From: JADFRG01 sp036986135 | GTDB taxonomy: Bacteria; Chloroflexota; Anaerolineae; Anaerolineales; E44-bin32 | Assembly: GCA_036986135.1 (NCBI GenBank) | Contig: BTQZ01000005.1 | Location: 1-64,000, forward strand | Length of the DNA: 64,000 nucleotides | Direction of reading: 5' to 3' | In this document: in pieces, positions 1 to 8,223 of the stretch | How positions within the stretch are numbered: position 1 is the stretch's first letter | Layout of the letters: the number at the start of each line of letters is the position of its first letter | Position numbers and translations under genes: made by a program | Notes under the pieces: generated by a model | Told to the model about the DNA's origin: nothing | The model's input: the letters and a program-made list of their open reading frames with translations, nothing else | Databases searched by the model: none

Positions 1-34
1 CGTTAGGTCGCCGGTTCGAATCCGGCTGGTGGCT
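1..34 (+). tRNA. tRNA 3' end, truncated by the window edge
   Basis: The first bases form a T-arm: stem GCCGG at 10-14 pairs with CCGGC at 22-26 around the seven-base loop TTCGAAT. It is followed by a seven-base acceptor strand TGGTGGC (27-33) and discriminator T34. The next bases are CCT, so CCA is not encoded. The short variable loop AGGTC lies at 5-9. The anticodon is outside the window, so the isotype cannot be read. A U discriminator would fit threonine but this is a guess. Confidence 0.85.
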
Positions 35-73
35 CCTGGATGCGTTGACCACGCTATCGGCTCACCCTCTTTT

Positions 74-100
74 CGCGAGCCCGAACGCTTAGGGCTCGCG
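74..100 (+). other. 9-bp perfect stem-loop downstream of the tRNA
   Basis: CGCGAGCCC at 74-82 pairs perfectly with GGGCTCGCG at 92-100 around a nine-base loop. No T-run follows, so it is not a canonical intrinsic terminator. It could end or protect the tRNA transcript, and it sits directly before the ybaK-like start at 111. Confidence 0.5.
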
Positions 101-110
101 CACCTTGACC

Positions 111-587
111 ATGGCAGAAATCTCACCTAGCATGCAGCGTGTACAGGAGGCTCTGGATCAGTCAGGGCTTTCTCTAGAGGTTGTTGAATTACCTCAGAGC
201 ACTCGCACCGCACAGGAAGCCGCCGATGCGGTTGGCTGCCAGCTGGGGCAGATCGTAAAGTCGTTGGTCTTCCGCGGTTCGGGATCCGAGACGCCCTATC
301 TGGTGCTGGTGAGCGGCCTCAATCGCGCAGACCTCGAACGGGTGAGTCAGCTGGTGGGAGAGTCGGTCCGCATGGCGGACGCCGATTTTGTGCGCGCGGT
401 AACAGGCTTCAGCATCGGCGGAGTGGCCCCGGTTGGACTGCCGGGATCGATACAGACTCTGATCGACCGGGACTTGCTGCAGTACGACAACATTTGGGCC
501 GCAGCGGGTACCCCGCGCTCGGTGTTCAGCTTATCGCCCGATGATCTTCGACAACTCACCGCGGGCCAGGTGGCGAGCATCCGCTGA
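111..587 (+). CDS. YbaK/EbsC family aminoacyl-tRNA deacylase
   Basis: This 158-residue protein matches the single-domain YbaK/EbsC editing family, which hydrolyses mischarged aminoacyl-tRNA (typically Cys-tRNAPro) in the cytoplasm. Recognisable family blocks are the central IVKSLVF segment with the conserved lysine, the LVSGLNRADL strand-helix, and the glycine-rich GFSIGGVAPVG near residue 105. Length is normal for the family. I chose ATG 111; a TTG at 105 is in frame but lacks better ribosome-binding context. It lies between a tRNA gene and udk with its own orientation-matched spacing. The exact tRNA substrate cannot be told from sequence, because Cys-, Ala- and Pro-editing relatives share this fold. 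Confidence 0.85.
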   Translation: MAEISPSMQRVQEALDQSGLSLEVVELPQSTRTAQEAADAVGCQLGQIVKSLVFRGSGSETPYLVLVSGLNRADLERVSQLVGESVRMADADFVRAVTGFSIGGVAPVGLPGSIQTLIDRDLLQYDNIWAAAGTPRSVFSLSPDDLRQLTAGQVASIR

Positions 588-617
588 CCACATTCGCATC
601 CTCGGTAGACCGCACCG

Positions 618-623
618 TATAAT
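618..623 (+). promoter_or_regulatory. -10 box of a leaderless udk promoter
   Basis: A consensus TATAAT ends six bases before the udk ATG at 630, which puts the expected transcription start on or next to the A of the start codon. No convincing -35 and no Shine-Dalgarno sequence are seen. Confidence 0.7.
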
Positions 624-629
624 TCGCTC

Positions 630-1262
630 ATGGTCGACAAATCGCCGCCGCTCGTGATCGGCATCGCGGGCGGAACCGGCTCGGGCAAGACCACGATCGC
701 GGATGTCGTGCTGCGCCGCATCGGCGCCGAAAACATCGCATTTCTCCCACACGATGCCTACTACCGTGACCTGAACGACCTTCCCCTGGCTCAGCGGGAT
801 TCGGTCAACTTCGATCACCCGGACTCGCTCGACACCGACCTCATAATCGAGCATATAAAGCAGCTCAAGAACTGGGAGACCGTAGAAGCCCCGGTTTACG
901 ATTTCACTCGCCACGAACGGACCCAGGAAACCGTAATTATTGAGCCCCATCAGGTCATCCTGGTGGAAGGAATCCTGGTTTTTGTCGAGCCCGAGCTGCG
1001 CGACATGTTTGATGTGAAGATCTATGTGGATACTCCGTCCGATATCCGTTTTATCCGACGGCTGCAGCGAGACATTCAGGAGCGCGGTCGCTCGATGGAA
1101 TCGGTCATCCAACAGTATGAGACGACCGTACGGCCAATGCACGAAGAGTTCGTGGAAACGTCAAAGCGTTTCGCCGATGTCATCATTCCGGAGGGTGGGC
1201 TGAATACGGTGGCGATGGATATGGTCGTTGCCCGCGTATCCGCTCTGCTCGACAGCCGATGA
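630..1262 (+). CDS. udk: uridine kinase
   Basis: Uridine/cytidine kinase of the pyrimidine salvage pathway, phosphorylating uridine and cytidine to UMP and CMP with a nucleoside triphosphate. The 210-residue protein has the P-loop GGTGSGKT at residues 14-21, the substrate-binding HDAYYRDL segment, the NFDHPDSLD block, and the YDFTRHER motif typical of Udk. Its length matches bacterial Udk closely. The start is ATG 630, directly downstream of TATAAT at 618-623, so the mRNA is probably leaderless. It is followed after 13 bases by a cyclophilin gene with a good GGGAGG ribosome-binding site, so the genes through DedA may be cotranscribed. Confidence 0.96.
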   Translation: MVDKSPPLVIGIAGGTGSGKTTIADVVLRRIGAENIAFLPHDAYYRDLNDLPLAQRDSVNFDHPDSLDTDLIIEHIKQLKNWETVEAPVYDFTRHERTQETVIIEPHQVILVEGILVFVEPELRDMFDVKIYVDTPSDIRFIRRLQRDIQERGRSMESVIQQYETTVRPMHEEFVETSKRFADVIIPEGGLNTVAMDMVVARVSALLDSR

Positions 1263-1275
1263 GAGGGAGGTAGAA

Positions 1276-1788
1276 ATGGGTTCACAGCAATATAGTTCTC
1301 CACCACCGATGAGCGTTGACCCCGAGCGCACATACAATGCCACGATCAAGACTGCGGGCGGGAATATTGAGCTTCGACTCTACGCGGACAAGGCGCCGCG
1401 CACGGTAAACAACTTCGCCTTCCTGGCACGCGAAGGCTTTTACGACGGCGTGGTCTTCCATCGCGTGATCAAGAACTTCATGGCGCAGACCGGCGACCCC
1501 ACCGGCACAGGTACGGGAGGCCCCGGCTACAAATTCGAAGACGAATTCCATCCGGATTTGCGCCACGACGGCCCCGGCGTGCTTTCCATGGCCAATTCCG
1601 GGCCAGGTACAAACGGGTCGCAGTTTTTCATCACGCATGTCGCGACCGACTGGCTCGACGACAAGCACTCGGTCTTTGGATATGTAGTCTCGGGAATGGA
1701 TGTAGTACTCGCGATTCCGGAGCGGGACCCGAGCGATCCCAGCTCGTCCGCGGTAGCCATCGAGGCGATCGAGATTTCGGAACAGTGA
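1276..1788 (+). CDS. cyclophilin-type peptidyl-prolyl cis-trans isomerase
   Basis: Cyclophilin catalysing cis-trans isomerisation of proline peptide bonds. The 170-residue protein contains the family core FHRVIKNFMAQTGD with the catalytic arginine, the GTGTGGPGYKFEDEF loop, the GSQFFIT strand and the HSVFGYV block. There is no signal peptide or membrane segment, so it should act in the cytoplasm. Start ATG 1276 is preceded by GGGAGG at 1265-1270. An in-frame upstream TTG at 1228 would overlap udk and is unlikely. Its stop overlaps the GTG of the following DedA gene by four bases (GTGA), implying translational coupling. Confidence 0.95.
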   Translation: MGSQQYSSPPPMSVDPERTYNATIKTAGGNIELRLYADKAPRTVNNFAFLAREGFYDGVVFHRVIKNFMAQTGDPTGTGTGGPGYKFEDEFHPDLRHDGPGVLSMANSGPGTNGSQFFITHVATDWLDDKHSVFGYVVSGMDVVLAIPERDPSDPSSSAVAIEAIEISEQ

Positions 1789-2372
1789 GCGAAGAGGTTC
1801 GCCAGGACGGAGAGCTGCGCCAATACGATTGGCGCACCACCGCGCTGCGCCTATTGGCGCTGATGGCGGTGATCGCCATTACGGTCGCGGGGTATCTGCT
1901 AAGAGATGAGATCAAGAACTTTGAGGCTCTAGGATATCCCGGAATTTTCTTGATCTCCCTAATGACGAATGCCACCGTAGTGCTGCCTGCGCCCGGCTTT
2001 ATCATCACCATGATCGCGGGCAGCATCTTTAATCCAATCTTGGTTGCTGTGGCGGCCGCGGCCGGGGCCGCGCTGGGGGAACTGACTGGCTACCTGGCCG
2101 GCTACAGCGGCAGGGGGGTCTTTGAACGTGCGCCTTCTTATGATCGTTTGGAGGAGCTGATGAAAGAGTACGGCGGCTGGGTCATACTGGTCCTGGCCGC
2201 CACTCCAAATCCCATCTTTGATATCGCTGGCGCGGCCGCGGGCGCTCTACGAATGCCGGTCGCGGCATTTTTAATTTGGGCGTTCGCGGGGAAGATGATC
2301 AAGATGCTGGCGATCGCCTACGCCGGCGCCCTGGGACTGGACTGGTTCCTCGGTCTGGTCGGCCAGGGATAG
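1785..2372 (+). CDS. DedA/VTT-family (SNARE-associated) membrane protein
   Basis: A 195-residue integral membrane protein of the VTT/DedA superfamily, whose members include lipid scramblases and flippases. A first transmembrane helix lies around residues 20-40. The family signature follows: the GYPGIFLISLMTNATVVLP re-entrant segment, the GAALGELTGYLAGYSG glycine/charged block, and the later GGWVILVLAATPNPIFD segment with the conserved proline. It starts with GTG overlapping the preceding stop. The transported substrate cannot be deduced. It faces the menC-like gene convergently, with 133 unannotated bases between them. Confidence 0.85.
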   Translation: MSEEVRQDGELRQYDWRTTALRLLALMAVIAITVAGYLLRDEIKNFEALGYPGIFLISLMTNATVVLPAPGFIITMIAGSIFNPILVAVAAAAGAALGELTGYLAGYSGRGVFERAPSYDRLEELMKEYGGWVILVLAATPNPIFDIAGAAAGALRMPVAAFLIWAFAGKMIKMLAIAYAGALGLDWFLGLVGQG

Positions 2373-2505
2373 CCGGACCTAACCCCCTGTCTATTCTGCG
2401 AGGCCGCGGCTATCAACCCGACGCGATTTCCTCGCCCTACTCACCCAAATTTCAGCTCCCTTGCAGCAATCCCGGCCCCGGAATATGGCTATGCGCAAGA
2501 GCTTC

Positions 2506-3615
2506 TCAGACCGTGAAGCGTTTGGACCGGATCGTGAATCCCTCCAGCGCCGTTCGATCGACTACGACCCCCAGTCCGGCACCCTGCGGCACATCGATCG
2601 TACCGTCGGAGTTGAGCTCGAAACGCGGGCTCGCCACATCCAGCTCATAGTAGCGGTCGGTTGCTGAGATGTCCCCGGGCAATGTAAATCCAGGCAACGA
2701 AGCCAGGGCCAGATTAGAGGCTCGTCCGATCCCTGTCTCAAGCATCCCGCCACACCATACCGGAATGTCACGCTCCAAACATAGATCGTGAATCTTAAGC
2801 GCCTCGGTCAGGCCCCCCACGCGACCAGGTTTGATGTTGATCACACGGCACGCATCGAGATCGAGGGCCTGGCGCGCCATAGTGGCTGAGTCGATGCTTT
2901 CATCCAGGCATACGGGTGTAGACAGGCGCGCCTGGAGCGCGGCATGCGCCAGGATGTCTTCCGCGGGGAACGGCTGCTCGATGAGCTCCAGCGTGAGCAA
3001 GTCCATTTCCTCGAAGATGTGCGACTGCTTCACCTCATATGCGGCGTTGGCGTCGACCTGCAGTCGCAGGTCGGGGTGAGCCTCACGAACGGCTCGCACG
3101 ATCTCAAGGTCCGTGCCGGGCTTGATCTTCAATTTGATGCGCCGGTACCCCTCTGCGAGGTGATCCTGAATCACGCTCAGCAACGTACTGACGTCTTCCT
3201 GAATTCCGATCGAGACTCCGACTTCGACGCTCATCCGCTCTCCCCCAAGTAGTTCAACCAGAGGCATGCTTTCTAATCTGCCCTCGAGATCCCATAGGGC
3301 AAGTTCAAGACCGGCTTTGGCCATCGGGTGTCCCTTGATTCCCTTGACTCGACCGGGGAAGTCCACGGCGCTCTCTAGCTCTGCACCCAGGATGGCGGGC
3401 ACGAGAAAATCCTCCAGCACGTGCCAGGCGGTGCCGACCGACTCATATGAATACCAGGGCACTTGCTGAGCGACACACTCGCCCCAGCCCTCCTGTCCAT
3501 CCCCCTCCACGCGGATCAGGATGCATTCACGCTCGTGCTCGACGTGCATGGAGGTCTCAAATCGCCGCACCAGCGGCATCGAGATATGGTGAATTTCTAC
3601 GGCCTCGATTTTCAT
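2506..3615 (-). CDS. menC: o-succinylbenzoate synthase / N-acylamino acid racemase (enolase superfamily)
   Basis: Enolase-superfamily enzyme of the MenC type II/NAAAR branch, 369 residues as usual. All barrel residues are visible: the KxK pair K161 and K163 in RIKLKIKPG, metal ligands D188 (VDANAAY), E213 (IEQP) and D238 (CLDES), and the opposing K262 in NIKPGRVGG. The C-terminal GGMLETGIGRA block is typical of this branch. The family makes o-succinylbenzoate for menaquinone, racemises N-succinylamino acids, or does both. No other menaquinone gene lies nearby, while a GNAT acetyltransferase lies 119 bases upstream. That context favours N-succinylamino acid racemase activity. The symbol reflects family membership only. 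Confidence 0.88.
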   Translation of the reverse strand: MKIEAVEIHHISMPLVRRFETSMHVEHERECILIRVEGDGQEGWGECVAQQVPWYSYESVGTAWHVLEDFLVPAILGAELESAVDFPGRVKGIKGHPMAKAGLELALWDLEGRLESMPLVELLGGERMSVEVGVSIGIQEDVSTLLSVIQDHLAEGYRRIKLKIKPGTDLEIVRAVREAHPDLRLQVDANAAYEVKQSHIFEEMDLLTLELIEQPFPAEDILAHAALQARLSTPVCLDESIDSATMARQALDLDACRVINIKPGRVGGLTEALKIHDLCLERDIPVWCGGMLETGIGRASNLALASLPGFTLPGDISATDRYYELDVASPRFELNSDGTIDVPQGAGLGVVVDRTALEGFTIRSKRFTV

Positions 3616-3734
3616 ACTGGCTGATGCTCCATGCTCATGTTCCTACGCCCTATGAATCCCGCAAGATTCCCCTTTCCGGGCCATGGCTATGCGCAATTCA
3701 CGGTTTGGACTCGAGGATCTTGATGCAGGTAGAA

Positions 3735-4616
3735 TCATCCGAGCGTACTCTCGCCCGAACTCAGCACGTAGTAGGAGCGAGGGTACTTCTCCCCCTTCAG
3801 GTAGACAAAGTCTGTGGCAACGTATCCGGCCTCGAAGGCGCCTTCGAAGATCGAGCGAGTGAGCGTGCGCCATTCGCCTGCCAGCCCCATATCAAGCCGC
3901 TTGACTTCGAGGAACTCGGGAGGAATCTCCACCAGAACCAGATTGCCGCTGGGTTCCTCAACCCTCTCGCCAGGCCTCGGCAGATCGTCATCCGCCAGCC
4001 CCGCCGAATTGAGTTTCTGAGCACCTGCGGATAGATAGTGCGCCAGATCCAGCGGCGGACGGGACCGCTCGATGCGCGCTTCCACCCGATTGGAGGTGAC
4101 CCACCAGTCGACCTGGAACCGATCGGTCGGTAGCCCCTGGTTCAGCCCATCTCGCATATCGCCGTAGACATCTCGCTTATAGGTGCGGCAGACGGCTCCC
4201 AGCCGGTGGAGGTTCAGATAGGCATTGACACTCAATAGCGGATCGTAGGTCCAGGTTGCCAAGCGGATCCCTTGCCGGATGAGGGCTTCCCGCTGGGCGC
4301 GTTTCAATTCGAACGCCAGACCCTGACCACGGGAGTCCGGATGCACTCCCATATGATGCGAGCAGTGCTTAAGGCGCGCCATGGCTACGCGGTCGGGGCT
4401 CTCCTCGTCGGTTCCCAAGAATCCCATCACATACCCGACCAGACGATCGTCTGCTAGCGCACCCAGGACCAGGCCCCCACTTGAGGCAACCGCAAGCAGT
4501 AGGTGGGCGGGGACGATATCGGTTTCGCTGCCCGGCCACACCACCCGCTGCAATTCCTCCGCCTGCTTCATCTCTTCCACGCCAGCGAGCGGCCTGATTA
4601 TGATGTCCATCATTTC
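3735..4616 (-). CDS. GNAT-fold N-acyltransferase (COG3375-like) next to the racemase
   Basis: A 293-residue acyltransferase with an N-terminal GNAT domain. The acetyl-CoA pyrophosphate-binding region reads MGVHPDSRGQGLAFELK, followed by a family-specific C-terminal half. Proteins of this COG3375 type recur beside N-succinylamino acid racemases. In Geobacillus such a partner was shown to succinylate D-amino acids, so the pair converts D- to L-amino acids with a desuccinylase. That desuccinylase is not in this window. The start is uncertain: ATG 4616 gives the usual N-terminus (MMDIIIRPL) and avoids overlap with the upstream gene stop at 4619, but ATG 4628 is possible. Confidence 0.75.
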   Translation of the reverse strand, partial: EMMDIIIRPLAGVEEMKQAEELQRVVWPGSETDIVPAHLLLAVASSGGLVLGALADDRLVGYVMGFLGTDEESPDRVAMARLKHCSHHMGVHPDSRGQGLAFELKRAQREALIRQGIRLATWTYDPLLSVNAYLNLHRLGAVCRTYKRDVYGDMRDGLNQGLPTDRFQVDWWVTSNRVEARIERSRPPLDLAHYLSAGAQKLNSAGLADDDLPRPGERVEEPSGNLVLVEIPPEFLEVKRLDMGLAGEWRTLTRSIFEGAFEAGYVATDFVYLKGEKYPRSYYVLSSGESTLG

Positions 4617-4618
4617 CG

Positions 4619-5554
4619 TTATGTCCATCTCAGCTGCCGTCCCACGAATTCCAGGGTCCAATTGCGCTCTCCCAGGTACCGCAAGCGGTCAATCATCATG
4701 GACGGTTTCAACCCGAAGATCCTGGGTAGTGCGTCCAGGCTTGCAGTTCGACTGGAGGCCAGGTAGTCGAACCAGAACGTCGTCAGGGGCGGATTCGGCA
4801 GGACGCGCTGGATGAGCCATGTGATGCCCCGCAAGTAGAGCGGAGAGGCGGATACCAGCCACCTGTGACTTCCGGTCGCCTGCATCACCAACTCAACCAC
4901 CTGTCGCAGCGTGAGGAATTCCGGGCCCCCAACATCATAGGTCTGGCCGATCTTGGCCTCTTCATCCAGCGACCAGGCCACACAGGTTGCCAGGTCATCC
5001 ACCCAAACCGGTTGGATGGCAGTTTTCCCATCGCCAGGCAGGGGAAAGATTCCCGGCGATATCCCGAGCAGCATCGCCAGGGAAGTCGTGAAGCGGTCCC
5101 CCTCACCATACACCAGTGAGCTTCGGATAACGGTATGAGGCAGGCCGCTCTTGCGAATAGTATCCTCAGCGTGCGCCTTCGCGCGCAGCGCGGGAAATGC
5201 GGAGGAGGGCTCTGCGCCCAGGTGGCTGACGTATACTATTCGGCTCACGCCGGCCTGACGGGCGGCCTCCACAAGCACGCGCGTCCCCTCAACGTCTACC
5301 GCGCGCAAGCCAGCCTCCAATCCACCGCGCTCGGCTCCCGCCAGGTGTACGACGCTGTCCACCCCCACCATTGCTGCCCTCACCCCCCGCTTGTCGAGCA
5401 GGCTGCTGATCGCGGCTTCAACCGGTATGCCTGCAGGTAGATCGGGCGATCGCCTGCTGGGTCTGATTAGAGTCCGAACTCGATAGTCTGATTGGGAGAG
5501 CTGGCGGATGACGGCCCGGCCCAGAAAGCCGGTCCCGCCGGTTACGAGGACCAC
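4619..5554 (-). CDS. NAD(P)-binding atypical SDR epimerase (NDUFA9-like)
   Basis: A 311-residue extended/atypical short-chain dehydrogenase. The Rossmann glycine motif VTGGTGFLG begins at residue 4, followed by GVDSVVHLAG, a SRIVYVSHLG strand in place of the classical YxxxK, and IRSSLVYGEGDRF. The C-terminal half (TYDVGGPEFLTLRQVVEL) is like that of complex-I NDUFA9-type and ubiquinone-biosynthesis accessory proteins. The missing YxxxK suggests nucleotide binding without classical dehydrogenase chemistry. I prefer GTG 5554 as start because the Rossmann strand begins at once; an ATG at 5620 would add 22 residues of unrelated character. It is upstream of, and probably cotranscribed with, the GNAT and menC genes. 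Confidence 0.78.
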   Translation of the reverse strand: MVLVTGGTGFLGRAVIRQLSQSDYRVRTLIRPSRRSPDLPAGIPVEAAISSLLDKRGVRAAMVGVDSVVHLAGAERGGLEAGLRAVDVEGTRVLVEAARQAGVSRIVYVSHLGAEPSSAFPALRAKAHAEDTIRKSGLPHTVIRSSLVYGEGDRFTTSLAMLLGISPGIFPLPGDGKTAIQPVWVDDLATCVAWSLDEEAKIGQTYDVGGPEFLTLRQVVELVMQATGSHRWLVSASPLYLRGITWLIQRVLPNPPLTTFWFDYLASSRTASLDALPRIFGLKPSMMIDRLRYLGERNWTLEFVGRQLRWT

Positions 5555-5655
5555 GAGAAACGAGTTAACATAATCGCAGTAGAGCGGGATCCGCTTGCGA
5601 AAGGGCCCGCATTCTATCATAAGGCCCCTGCGCGTCCTTTACGCACTCGCCGTGT

Positions 5656-5661
5656 TATACT
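5656..5661 (+). promoter_or_regulatory. probable -10 box upstream of fabF
   Basis: TATACT lies 92 bases before the fabF GTG, in the divergent spacer between the SDR gene and fabF. No strong -35 is evident, so support is the -10 match and the position only. Confidence 0.4.
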
Positions 5662-5753
5662 CCTCCGAATCCCGCTTGGGATGCGACCGTGACCTGCGAA
5701 CGTGGGGCTACCCCCTGTGGGCGTGGGACGATCTATTTGCTTTGGAGGTAGCC

Positions 5754-7025
5754 GTGGACCGCAAACGGGTTGTCGTTACCGGGCTTGGGACCCTTAGCCC
5801 GCTTGGAAATTCTGTCAGAGAAACCTGGGATGCCATTCTGGAGGGCCGCTCAGGAATCGGACCCATAACTCAATTTGATGCCAGCGGCCTGATTACGCGC
5901 TTCGCCGGCGAAGTTCGAGGCTTTGATCCGGTAGCGGAGCTCGGCCACAAGCTGGCTCGCCGGCTCGACCGCGTTACTCAATTGACGGTAGTCGCCACGA
6001 AGCACGCGCTGGAGCACGCGAAGTTCAAGATCACAGAGAGCAACCGCGATCGCATCGGCGCGATCATTGGAACTGGAATCGGTGGGATTGGCACCATGAT
6101 CGCACAGGTAAAGCAGTATCTTGATAAGGGCCCCCGGTGGATCAGCCCCTTTACCGTGCCCATGATGCTGCCGGATGCTCCAGGCGGCCAGGTCGCGATC
6201 TCATTCGGCATGCGCGGCCCAAACTATGCGGTCGTCACCGCCTGCGCTTCCGGCACCAATGCCATCGGGGAGGCGGCGGAAATCATTCGACGCGGCGATG
6301 CCGATGCGATGATCGCCGGTGGATCAGAGGCCCCCGTCGTACCGTTGGCCGTGGCGGGCTTCAATAAGATGGATGCAATGTCAAAGCGTAACGACGATCC
6401 CGAGCTCGCTTCACGCCCATTTGACCTCAACCGTGACGGATTCGTGCTGGGAGAAGGCAGCGCGCAGCTCCTACTCGAATCGCTCGAACATGCCAAGGCG
6501 CGCGGGGCGGAGATCCTGGCGGAAATCGTCGGGTACGGCGCGACCAACGATGCTCATCACATCACCGCGCCGGCCGAAAACGGGGCAGGCGCGGCCGCCT
6601 CCATGGAGCTTGCTCTGGAAAATGCTCAGCTCGAGTTGGATGAAATTGACTACATCAATGCCCACGGAACGAGCACCAAGCTCAATGACATGAGTGAGAC
6701 GGCTGCCATCAAGACCGTATTTGGAGAGGTCGCCTACGACATACCAATCTCCTCGACGAAATCCATGACGGGCCACATGTTGGGCGCTGCGGGGGGAATT
6801 GAAGCCATTTTCTGTGTCAAGGCGCTGCAAGAGGGGATCATGCCGCCCACGATCAACTATGAGACCTCCGATCCCGATTGTGATCTCGACTATATCCCCA
6901 ACACGAAGCGGGAGAAGAAACTCGGGCACGCGATGTCCAACTCCTTTGGATTCGGGGGTCACAATGCCACACTCGTTTTTGCCAAAGTGGAGGGCGGTCA
7001 GGTAACTGAAGCTGCAGGCTCATGA
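5754..7025 (+). CDS. fabF: beta-ketoacyl-ACP synthase II
   Basis: Condensing enzyme of type II fatty acid synthesis, elongating acyl-ACP with malonyl-ACP. The 423-residue protein has the full Cys-His-His triad: C164 in VTACASGTNAIG, H304 in NAHGTSTKLND and H341 in TKSMTGHMLGAAGG, with the conserved lysine K336. The C-terminal SNSFGFGGHNATL glycine motif is present. The start is GTG 5754, four bases after GGAGGT at 5744-5749. The in-frame extension to 5595 is unsupported because homology begins with RKRVVVTGLG. It overlaps fabH by four bases (ATGA), so the two are translationally coupled; acpP and fabD are not adjacent. Confidence 0.96.
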   Translation: MDRKRVVVTGLGTLSPLGNSVRETWDAILEGRSGIGPITQFDASGLITRFAGEVRGFDPVAELGHKLARRLDRVTQLTVVATKHALEHAKFKITESNRDRIGAIIGTGIGGIGTMIAQVKQYLDKGPRWISPFTVPMMLPDAPGGQVAISFGMRGPNYAVVTACASGTNAIGEAAEIIRRGDADAMIAGGSEAPVVPLAVAGFNKMDAMSKRNDDPELASRPFDLNRDGFVLGEGSAQLLLESLEHAKARGAEILAEIVGYGATNDAHHITAPAENGAGAAASMELALENAQLELDEIDYINAHGTSTKLNDMSETAAIKTVFGEVAYDIPISSTKSMTGHMLGAAGGIEAIFCVKALQEGIMPPTINYETSDPDCDLDYIPNTKREKKLGHAMSNSFGFGGHNATLVFAKVEGGQVTEAAGS

Positions 7026-8149
7026 CACGCTATGCCCACATTACGGGCTGGGGGATGGCGGTTCCCGAGCGCGTTTTAACCAATCACGATCTTGAACAAA
7101 TCGTAGACGCCACCGACGAGTGGATCATCTCTCGAACCGGGATCCGGGAGCGAAGGATCGCGGACAAGACGGAGACGACCGCTTCCTTGGGCACCAGGGC
7201 CGCACTCCGGGCACTCCAGGGGACCGACGTGAAGGCCAGCGAAATCGACCTGATCATCGTGGCCACCTGCTCGCCGGAGCACGTCTTTCCCGCTACTGCC
7301 TCCATCATCCAGGACAACATCGGCGCTTCACAGGCCGGAGCTTTCGACCTCTCGGCCGCCTGTACGGGGTTCATTTTCGCCCTGAACATGGCCGCGCAAT
7401 CCGTGCGTTCGGGGAACATCGATAAGGCGCTGGTGATCGGTTCAGAGACCTTGTCGCGCGTCGTCAACTATGAGGACCGCAATACGGCCGTCTTGTTTGG
7501 AGACGGCGCCGGCGCGTTTCTTGTCGAGGGTCGCCCCGAGCCGGGTGGGGTGCTCTCCTGCGTAATGCGATCCGACGGCTCAGGAGGCGATTTGCTTTCG
7601 ATTCCTGCCGGCGGGAGTTATATGCCGACCACCCCCGAATCCGCCGCCAACAACATGCACTGCATTCAGATGAACGGCCGGGAGGTCTTCCGCTTCGCCA
7701 CGCGCGTGATGGCGGCTGCTACGCGTGATGCCATTGACGACGCGGGGATTGCGCTGGAGGATGTTTCCCTGATCGTTCCGCACCAGGCGAATATCCGCAT
7801 CATCGAAGCCGCGGCTCGCGGCCTGAAGATTCCTCTCGAGCGATTTGCGATCAATGTTGATAAGTACGGAAACACCTCCACCGCCTCCATTCCCATGGCC
7901 TTCTGCGAGGCCTGGGATCAGGGCCGCATTCGCATCGGGGATAATCTGGTGCTGGTTGGATTTGGAGGCGGCCTGTCGTGGGGCGCCATGGCGCTGCAAA
8001 TGACAATGCCGGAACGCGTGATCACCAAAGTCGATCGGCGCCGCTCGCGCAGAATTAGAACTATGGCCCGCGTGCGTTCAATGTCGCGCCGGGTAGGGCG
8101 GCGCGTTGAAGCGCTAATCTTCCGCACCGACGCCAAACCTAAAAACTAG
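7022..8149 (+). CDS. fabH: beta-ketoacyl-ACP synthase III with a basic C-terminal tail
   Basis: Initiating condensing enzyme of fatty acid synthesis, joining an acyl-CoA primer to malonyl-ACP. The thiolase-fold triad is C114 (SAACTGF), H254 (VPHQAN) and N284 (YGNTSTAS). The normal protein end (GFGGGLSWGAMALQM) is reached near residue 328. About 45 further residues follow, dense in arginine and lysine (PERVITKVDRRRSRRIRT and onward), which FabH proteins normally lack. The tail is read in the same frame with no obvious frameshift and ends just before a strong terminator. It may bind nucleic acid, acidic ACP or membrane, but nothing shows which. Confidence 0.93.
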   Translation: MTRYAHITGWGMAVPERVLTNHDLEQIVDATDEWIISRTGIRERRIADKTETTASLGTRAALRALQGTDVKASEIDLIIVATCSPEHVFPATASIIQDNIGASQAGAFDLSAACTGFIFALNMAAQSVRSGNIDKALVIGSETLSRVVNYEDRNTAVLFGDGAGAFLVEGRPEPGGVLSCVMRSDGSGGDLLSIPAGGSYMPTTPESAANNMHCIQMNGREVFRFATRVMAAATRDAIDDAGIALEDVSLIVPHQANIRIIEAAARGLKIPLERFAINVDKYGNTSTASIPMAFCEAWDQGRIRIGDNLVLVGFGGGLSWGAMALQMTMPERVITKVDRRRSRRIRTMARVRSMSRRVGRRVEALIFRTDAKPKN

Positions 8150-8172
8150 AGCAACACGAACACGATCTGGAA

Positions 8173-8206
8173 TTAAAAAAGGCGGGGCCGACGCTCCGCC
8201 TTTTGA
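8173..8206. terminator. bidirectional intrinsic terminator between fabH and trxA
   Basis: AAAAGGCGG at 8177-8185 pairs with CCGCCTTTT at 8196-8204. There is an A-run on the left and a T-run on the right, so both strands end in a U-tract. It lies exactly between the convergent fabH and thioredoxin genes. Confidence 0.85.
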
Positions 8207-8223
8207 CTAGCTGGAGTTATTAG

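Noticed and set aside
74..100. Stem-loop after the tRNA as an intrinsic terminator
   Set aside because: The stem is perfect but no U-tract follows on the plus strand, so it is listed only as a hairpin.
2485..3696. Shared 14-mer ATGGCTATGCGCAA flanking menC (2485 and 3683), with a 12-base match near 62967
   Set aside because: Several matches of 12-14 bases are expected by chance in 64 kb, and flanking sequence does not align.
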